Source of the DNA: JAUWKC01 sp035529895
GTDB taxonomy: Bacteria > Planctomycetota > Phycisphaerae > Sedimentisphaerales > Anaerobacaceae
DNA length: 64,000 nucleotides
Assembly: GCA_035529895.1 (NCBI GenBank)
Contig: DATKVV010000053.1
Span: 26,932-90,931, forward strand
Direction: 5' to 3'
The position numbers and the translations under genes were made by a program. The notes beneath the pieces are model-generated. The model searched no databases. It had not been told where the DNA came from and was given only the letters and a program-made list of their open reading frames with translations. This document shows, one piece after another, positions 60,058 to 64,000 of this stretch (position 1 is its first letter; every line of letters begins with the position of its first letter).

Positions 60058-60675
60058 ATGAATGATTTGGAGATCAGGCAAAATTTCCATAGGAAAAAGC
60101 TGCGACGGCAACATGCCCAAAAAGATACGCTTGTGATTGATGAACTCGGCTTAAATCATGGGAAATGTCGGGCCGATATTGCTGTGGTTAACGGCCATCT
60201 TATTGGCTATGAGATTAAGAGCAACAAAGATTCACTTCGCAGACTTAAGGAGCAAGTTAAATCATATAATGCAGTTTTCGACAAAATTTCAATAGTTGTG
60301 GGTGACCGTTATATCAACTCCATTCAAAGCCATATCCCCGAATGTTGGGGCGTGATACTATGTGCAAGAGGACCGAGAGGTGCTGTCAATTTTGATACAA
60401 TTCGTGAGGCACAGACGAACGAAAACATCGATCCAATTTCCGTAGCACAATTATTATGGCGCAATGAAGCAGAAGAAATATTACGGCAGAAAAAACTGTC
60501 GTCCAAAATACTTCGCCAGCCACGGGCTATACTGTACGAGTACATAGTAGACACGTTAAGCATTTGTGAGCTTCGAAAATTTGTCAGAAAGTATTTTAAG
60601 AAGCGTAAGAACTGGCGATGTCCTGGGTTACCTTCACAATATGATGATTTGTGCCGACCTGTCGCCATGTCATAA
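60058..60675 (+). CDS. sce7726-family protein, PD-(D/E)xK nuclease candidate
   Basis: 205 residues. The N-terminal 85 residues have LVIDELGLNHGKCRADIAVV, then NGHLIGYEIKSNKDSLRRLK and YNAVFDKISIVVGDRY. This is the sce7726 pattern, and E29, D40, E52 and K54 fit a PD-(D/E)xK active site. The rest is helical and basic. No toxin or phage protein neighbours other than the three leftward genes, whose first member overlaps it tail to tail by 80 bp. sce7726-type genes are often seen in defence-like contexts in my memory; the activity has not been shown. Confidence 0.75.
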   Translation: MNDLEIRQNFHRKKLRRQHAQKDTLVIDELGLNHGKCRADIAVVNGHLIGYEIKSNKDSLRRLKEQVKSYNAVFDKISIVVGDRYINSIQSHIPECWGVILCARGPRGAVNFDTIREAQTNENIDPISVAQLLWRNEAEEILRQKKLSSKILRQPRAILYEYIVDTLSICELRKFVRKYFKKRKNWRCPGLPSQYDDLCRPVAMS

Positions 60676-61726
60676 GTTTGCCGGTACTACTTTCCTTATT
60701 CGCACATTTTTGAATATAATCATCTCCCCATGAGAATGTTGGTCCAAAATAATATTTTGAATTTATGACACTTTTGCTAAGATCTCTATATTGTTCAAAG
60801 CCGTACTTTTTATCTTCAACCTTCTCTCCTTCGTACTTTTTATCTTTTTTAACCTTCTCTCCTTTTACGATATACCAACCATCGTCAATCGTGTACCTTA
60901 TTGTCGCAGAAGGGTTAGCTTTTCTCATGTCCAATTCAAGAACCTTTGGGTGGGATATGGCATAATCGCCAAAAGTGGGAAGCCGCAATTCTGCTTTTTT
61001 TAAATCAACGACCAACCTCTTATATAGTTTCCATTCATACCGCGGAAGAATTTCTCCTCCCTTTTTAACAACCGCCATGGTCTCAGGAAAAGAGGTACCC
61101 AGAATTGTAAAAGTTCGCCAGTCATCCAAATAAGGAAAAGAACTCACAATAGTCTGAATCGCTTTAGAAAATCCTTCAAGAGGAATAAAATTTGGTGCAC
61201 CTAAATCTAAAATAAGGTCACAGTTAGTTGACTGTATTGTCAATGTTGCCAATAATGAATCTATTCCGGTTTTAAATAAACCCTTCGCCGCCTGTTCTAT
61301 TGTTATTCTTAGGCAAACACCGCTTTTGTCCTTATCCGAAACCGTTTTAATTTCCTGCTGATATTCACCATCTCTGAGTAGTCCTGTTACAGGTATAGCT
61401 TGGCACCCCAACCATCGGAGATCATTAAAAATAGAACGTATAGGGTGAACACCGTTTTTCATCCGTTTAGCGGGTGGAATGAGATTTAAGTCAACAAAGC
61501 AGGGAGAACTTCCCCATTTTTTATAGATTTTTTTTAGCGCAAAATCAGTCAAGAGTTGGTCAATAGTCTTTTTTTCTTTTTCTTCCTCGAAATCCCATCC
61601 AAGTTCCGGAATTTCTACTAGTGGCGTGAACATTCGCTTCGTTGTATCTCGTAATCGCCATACAGCTTGATACTCCCCTTGTTTCCATCGAAGACACGGT
61701 ACGTAATGGGTATGATTAAAGCTCAT
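60596..61726 (-). CDS. T4 beta-protein-family (sce7725-like) protein
   Basis: 376 residues from ATG 61726, after GGAG. The start YVPCLRWKQGEYQAVWRLRD followed by FTPLVEIPELGWDFEE is the beta-protein family signature (Y.P.L..K.GE..A...L, PL.EI), and WRTFTILGTSFPETMAVVKK and VLELDMRKANPSATIRYTID are further family-like strands. The biochemical function is unknown. The family is frequently found with sce7726 genes. It is 15 bp after the XRE/ImmA gene in the same leftward operon. Overlaps the 3' end of the sce7726 gene, an odd tight packing. Confidence 0.7.
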   Translation of the reverse strand: MSFNHTHYVPCLRWKQGEYQAVWRLRDTTKRMFTPLVEIPELGWDFEEEKEKKTIDQLLTDFALKKIYKKWGSSPCFVDLNLIPPAKRMKNGVHPIRSIFNDLRWLGCQAIPVTGLLRDGEYQQEIKTVSDKDKSGVCLRITIEQAAKGLFKTGIDSLLATLTIQSTNCDLILDLGAPNFIPLEGFSKAIQTIVSSFPYLDDWRTFTILGTSFPETMAVVKKGGEILPRYEWKLYKRLVVDLKKAELRLPTFGDYAISHPKVLELDMRKANPSATIRYTIDDGWYIVKGEKVKKDKKYEGEKVEDKKYGFEQYRDLSKSVINSKYYFGPTFSWGDDYIQKCANKESSTGKLMTWRQVGTNHHIVKVTQDIASSYAS

Positions 61727-61740
61727 TATGTTCTCCTACG

Positions 61741-63027
61741 TTAAAAAAAACAGACATCCGGGAAAAGTTTTCTTACTTCGCCTTGTCCGACCATATCTGT
61801 AAGAATCGTATAATTTTTTGCTTCTCTTTGTATTTTTCCTGCTACTATCGCAGGATGAATATTCAGTTCCTGAGCAAAATCTTCGATGGATTCTTTACTT
61901 CTTAGATAACGTGCCAAGGCCGTATTCCATTTGTCTTCAGGAACAAGGATTTCACCCGCCAGCTCATCTGCCTCCTTTTCAATATCTTCAGCTTCTACGT
62001 CGAGGTCGTCAAATATGCTTTCTATATTTTCCTTGTGTAAGTGTTTAATTATATGAACAAGCTCGTGTAGAAGAACAAACCAATAGTTATCAATTCTGTC
62101 AAAACGTAAGGTCATTCCGACTATTGGCGAACCATCAGCCAGTAAAAACGCTGCCCCATCTAAATGTGTTTGCGGCAGATGCTGTTCAACAACCAAACGA
62201 ATCCCAGAATCCTGCAAATAGTCAATGGCTTTTTTGGGACCATCTTCTTCGATACTTAAATGCGCGAGTTCATCCAGCCATTCATTCGTAATTGCTTTCC
62301 GTTTGTATCTGCTTGCTACCTCCTTCTTTTTTGCGAGGCCTATAACTCGACATTGCCACGCGAGAAGAGCATATGGATTGACATTGCCTCCTGAACGCAC
62401 ACGCTGACGTGCAAAGGCTTGGATCGGACTATCAAGACAATCTGTCACGAATTCCTTGACAAGTTCCTCGGCATTGGCCACGGCAGCCTCCAAAGAGCCG
62501 GGGGATTCCTTAAACCAATTCCGACGAAACATTTCCTTAATCGGGAACTGATCCCATGCTAAATCATCCTGATCTACAATAGGTCTTTGCCATGTTGCTT
62601 TGAATTCGGCAATTTCAGTTATGTTTAGACCCAGCGCATTTGAAACATCTGCAAGCCGCCGCAAATTCGCAGAAGCGTACTCTTCTGCCTCATATCTCTG
62701 AATCTGCTGTTCCTTCAAACCGAGAGCATCTGCAAGTTGACGTTGTGAAAGTCCTTTGGCAATACGTGCTCTGATAAGAATACTTGGTAACTCTTCCAAA
62801 TTCGATGCCTTGAGTATTTCAACGCTTCCAGATTTTAGCGTTTCATATTCATGCAATCGCATAGAAAGGTTTTCAAATTCGCTGCGCAGTGCTTCTAGCT
62901 CTGCCTTCGCAAGAACCCTCGACTTTGTGCGTTCAGTGGCTGCTTTAATATCAAAAGTGTTAATTGCCGCCTTTAGTTTTTCAAACTGAGCACTTGTGAT
63001 ACGATACTGCCGCTCATTTGTTATCAT
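61741..63027 (-). CDS. XRE-family regulator fused to ImmA/IrrE metalloprotease
   Basis: About 428 residues from ATG 63027, with GAGG eight bases upstream; TTG 63048 would overlap the previous stop. N-terminal helical part, an HTH of the Cro/XRE type at about 82-117 (ARIAKGLSQRQLADALGLKE QQIQRYE), and a C-terminal ImmA/IrrE zinc protease with HELVHIIKH (His321, Glu322, His325) and EKEADELAGEILVP supplying the third ligand. Such fusions cleave a repressor or antitoxin on a signal and often regulate mobile or defence elements. Central gene of the leftward trio. Confidence 0.9.
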   Translation of the reverse strand: MITNERQYRITSAQFEKLKAAINTFDIKAATERTKSRVLAKAELEALRSEFENLSMRLHEYETLKSGSVEILKASNLEELPSILIRARIAKGLSQRQLADALGLKEQQIQRYEAEEYASANLRRLADVSNALGLNITEIAEFKATWQRPIVDQDDLAWDQFPIKEMFRRNWFKESPGSLEAAVANAEELVKEFVTDCLDSPIQAFARQRVRSGGNVNPYALLAWQCRVIGLAKKKEVASRYKRKAITNEWLDELAHLSIEEDGPKKAIDYLQDSGIRLVVEQHLPQTHLDGAAFLLADGSPIVGMTLRFDRIDNYWFVLLHELVHIIKHLHKENIESIFDDLDVEAEDIEKEADELAGEILVPEDKWNTALARYLRSKESIEDFAQELNIHPAIVAGKIQREAKNYTILTDMVGQGEVRKLFPDVCFF

Positions 63028-63044
63028 GATAATATCCTCTTCTG

Positions 63045-63491
63045 TCAATTCTTAGAAACACTTATACAGATAATACCTTTGGCATTTCCCGTGTACTTGT
63101 CGATTTGGAAAAAATCAAAAAAGAAATGCCTCCCGTCTGCAAGACAAGTGGCCGGAAAGAATTCTCCCTGGAAGCACTCTCTTTGTTTTTTGCGTCTATC
63201 GGAAAAGTCAAGGAAAACACGATCCAGTTTTGAAATGTCGACTCCCATTGGATCCCAACAAACATCAAAATCACGTGGAATAGGCTTCTCCGTAACAAAA
63301 CTGCCGTCAAGAAAAATTTTTCGACATCCAGCTTTACGTAGAGCTAAGACGCCTTTTCTAAATCCAGAGAAAAGGCGTTTTCGATGGTCAGAAGTTGCAA
63401 AACGTGCTTCAATCTCCTCGAGTGTTGCGTAATACACTCCCGGAGGTAAAACATTCCAAGGCCCACCAACATCAATACAGTCAGGTATCAC
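63045..63491 (-). CDS. DUF6932-like, nucleotidyltransferase-like protein
   Basis: 148 residues from GTG 63491; no strong ribosome site is visible. LPPGVYYATLEEIEARFATS and FRKGVLALRKAGCRKIFLDG precede GSFVTEKPIPRDFDV, which reads as the GS...DxD motif of minimal nucleotidyltransferases (Gly63-Ser64, Asp74, Asp76). This matches my recollection of DUF6932, met next to XRE/ImmA proteins. Its stop overlaps the alternative start of the XRE/ImmA gene, so they are translationally linked. It may be the toxin or antitoxin-like member of the pair; that is a guess. Confidence 0.7.
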   Translation of the reverse strand: MIPDCIDVGGPWNVLPPGVYYATLEEIEARFATSDHRKRLFSGFRKGVLALRKAGCRKIFLDGSFVTEKPIPRDFDVCWDPMGVDISKLDRVFLDFSDRRKKQRECFQGEFFPATCLADGRHFFFDFFQIDKYTGNAKGIICISVSKN

Positions 63492-64000
63492 GACCCAACT
63501 ATACTGTTGTGTTGATGCCTAGTCAAAAGTATTCTATTTTTTTATTTTCTCCCTATCTGGGGCCAGCATACACATTTTGCTTTTGGCAGAGGGGAAGCGG
63601 GCAGAGCCTTTACGGTCTGCTCATACACCTAATAGCCGAAGTTGGCGTTGCCTATGTCGATACCGATTTTGGGATTTTTTTGAAAAATCTTGACAAAATT
63701 TGGGAAATCGTGGTTTTTGGGGTAATTTGGGGGGCTTCCAGCCTGGATTCCTGCCTGCGCAGGAATGACAGCGGCGGGCAAGTCCGCAAAATCCGCCTTC
63801 GGCGGGCAAGCAAGGGAACCCCCCAGGGCGCGGCCCGCCAGAAGGTGTGGCCGGTAAACCTGGGGGCTGCTATGAGGTCATCCGTCAACGGTTATAATCA
63901 ATTTTTTTGTGGGCTTCTGGCTTTTATGTCATAGGCATCGGTTTCCGAGAAGTTCGGCTGGTTGGCGGCCCATCCTGCTATTCGTGCTCTCGCTGTTTTT
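63492..64000. other. right end of window, repeats but no supported gene
   Basis: No gene is called. A hairpin repeat lies at 63747-63766, and a CCGCC-TTC-GGCGG stem at about 63793-63805. The short open frames here run through these repeats and have no family resemblance. Confidence 0.4.
63747..63766. repeat. REP-like hairpin repeat
   Basis: ATTCCTGC-CTGC-GCAGGAAT followed by GACAGCGGCGGGCAAG. The TGGATTCCTGCCTGCGCAGG and AATGAC form is a dispersed element known in many bacterial genomes. Confidence 0.7.

Noticed and set aside
63395..63934. 179-codon + strand frame at the right end
   Set aside because: It runs antisense to the DUF6932 gene and then through REP-like repeats; no family resemblance.

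Overview
The window reads as a chromosomal piece of a Planctomycetota-like bacterium, most likely of the Phycisphaerae/Sedimentisphaerales type. This is inferred from four ECF sigma factor operons in 30 kb, three tandem type II secretion-like pseudopilins with the GFTLIELLVVIAIIAL signature, several VPEP-ended PEP-CTERM proteins, a GroES-like single-domain protein, a greatly enlarged SecA and many secreted proteins of unknown function. No rRNA, tRNA or CRISPR array was recognised.

Layout. 0-2.5 kb: a small DUF6868-like membrane protein, a NUDIX protein and glyA, all leftward. 2.6-11.7 kb: a rightward housekeeping run (duplicated TPR protein, rpsT, rnr, efp, secA). 12-17 kb: an FG-GAP/VCBS secreted protein and three tandem pseudopilin-like genes, two of which share a promoter and leader. 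17.5-23.7 kb: topA, a GroES-like gene, ECF module 1 (sigma, membrane protein, PD40-type lipoprotein), a broken GroES-like copy and a YkgJ-type cysteine-cluster protein. 23.9-26.5 kb: leftward secreted and PEP-CTERM proteins. 27-36.5 kb: an aminotransferase, a three-gene membrane/winged-helix operon, putrescine synthesis (pyruvoyl arginine decarboxylase plus agmatinase), a PAP2 lipoprotein and guaBA. 36.7-49.8 kb: ECF modules 2-4 with FecR, carboxypeptidase-regulatory, LolA-like and S41 peptidase partners. Here a segmental duplication left a broken sigma gene and a broken peptidase tail around a methyltransferase gene. 50-60 kb: GTP-dependent PEP carboxykinase, a frameshifted REP-associated tyrosine transposase (RAYT) between inverted REP-like ends, a broken GH31 gene, an ArsR-type regulator, an array of about fourteen 44-bp repeats, an intact secreted GH31 glycosidase and pyruvate phosphate dikinase. 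60-63.5 kb: an AT-richer island with an sce7726-type nuclease candidate, a T4-beta-like protein, an XRE/ImmA protease and a DUF6932 nucleotidyltransferase-like protein.

How it fits together. pckG and ppdK both act at the PEP node, and ppdK probably shares a transcript with the GH31 glycosidase. The two putrescine genes form one pathway, as do guaB and guaA. The ECF modules repeat one design: a sigma factor, an overlapping single-span membrane protein, then a secreted effector. The two places most likely to hold something undescribed are the arsR / palindrome pair / 44-bp array in front of GH31 (53.3-54.5 kb) and the four-gene defence-like island (60.0-63.5 kb). Several REP-like palindromes are scattered through the window, one of them read in frame inside a sigma factor gene.
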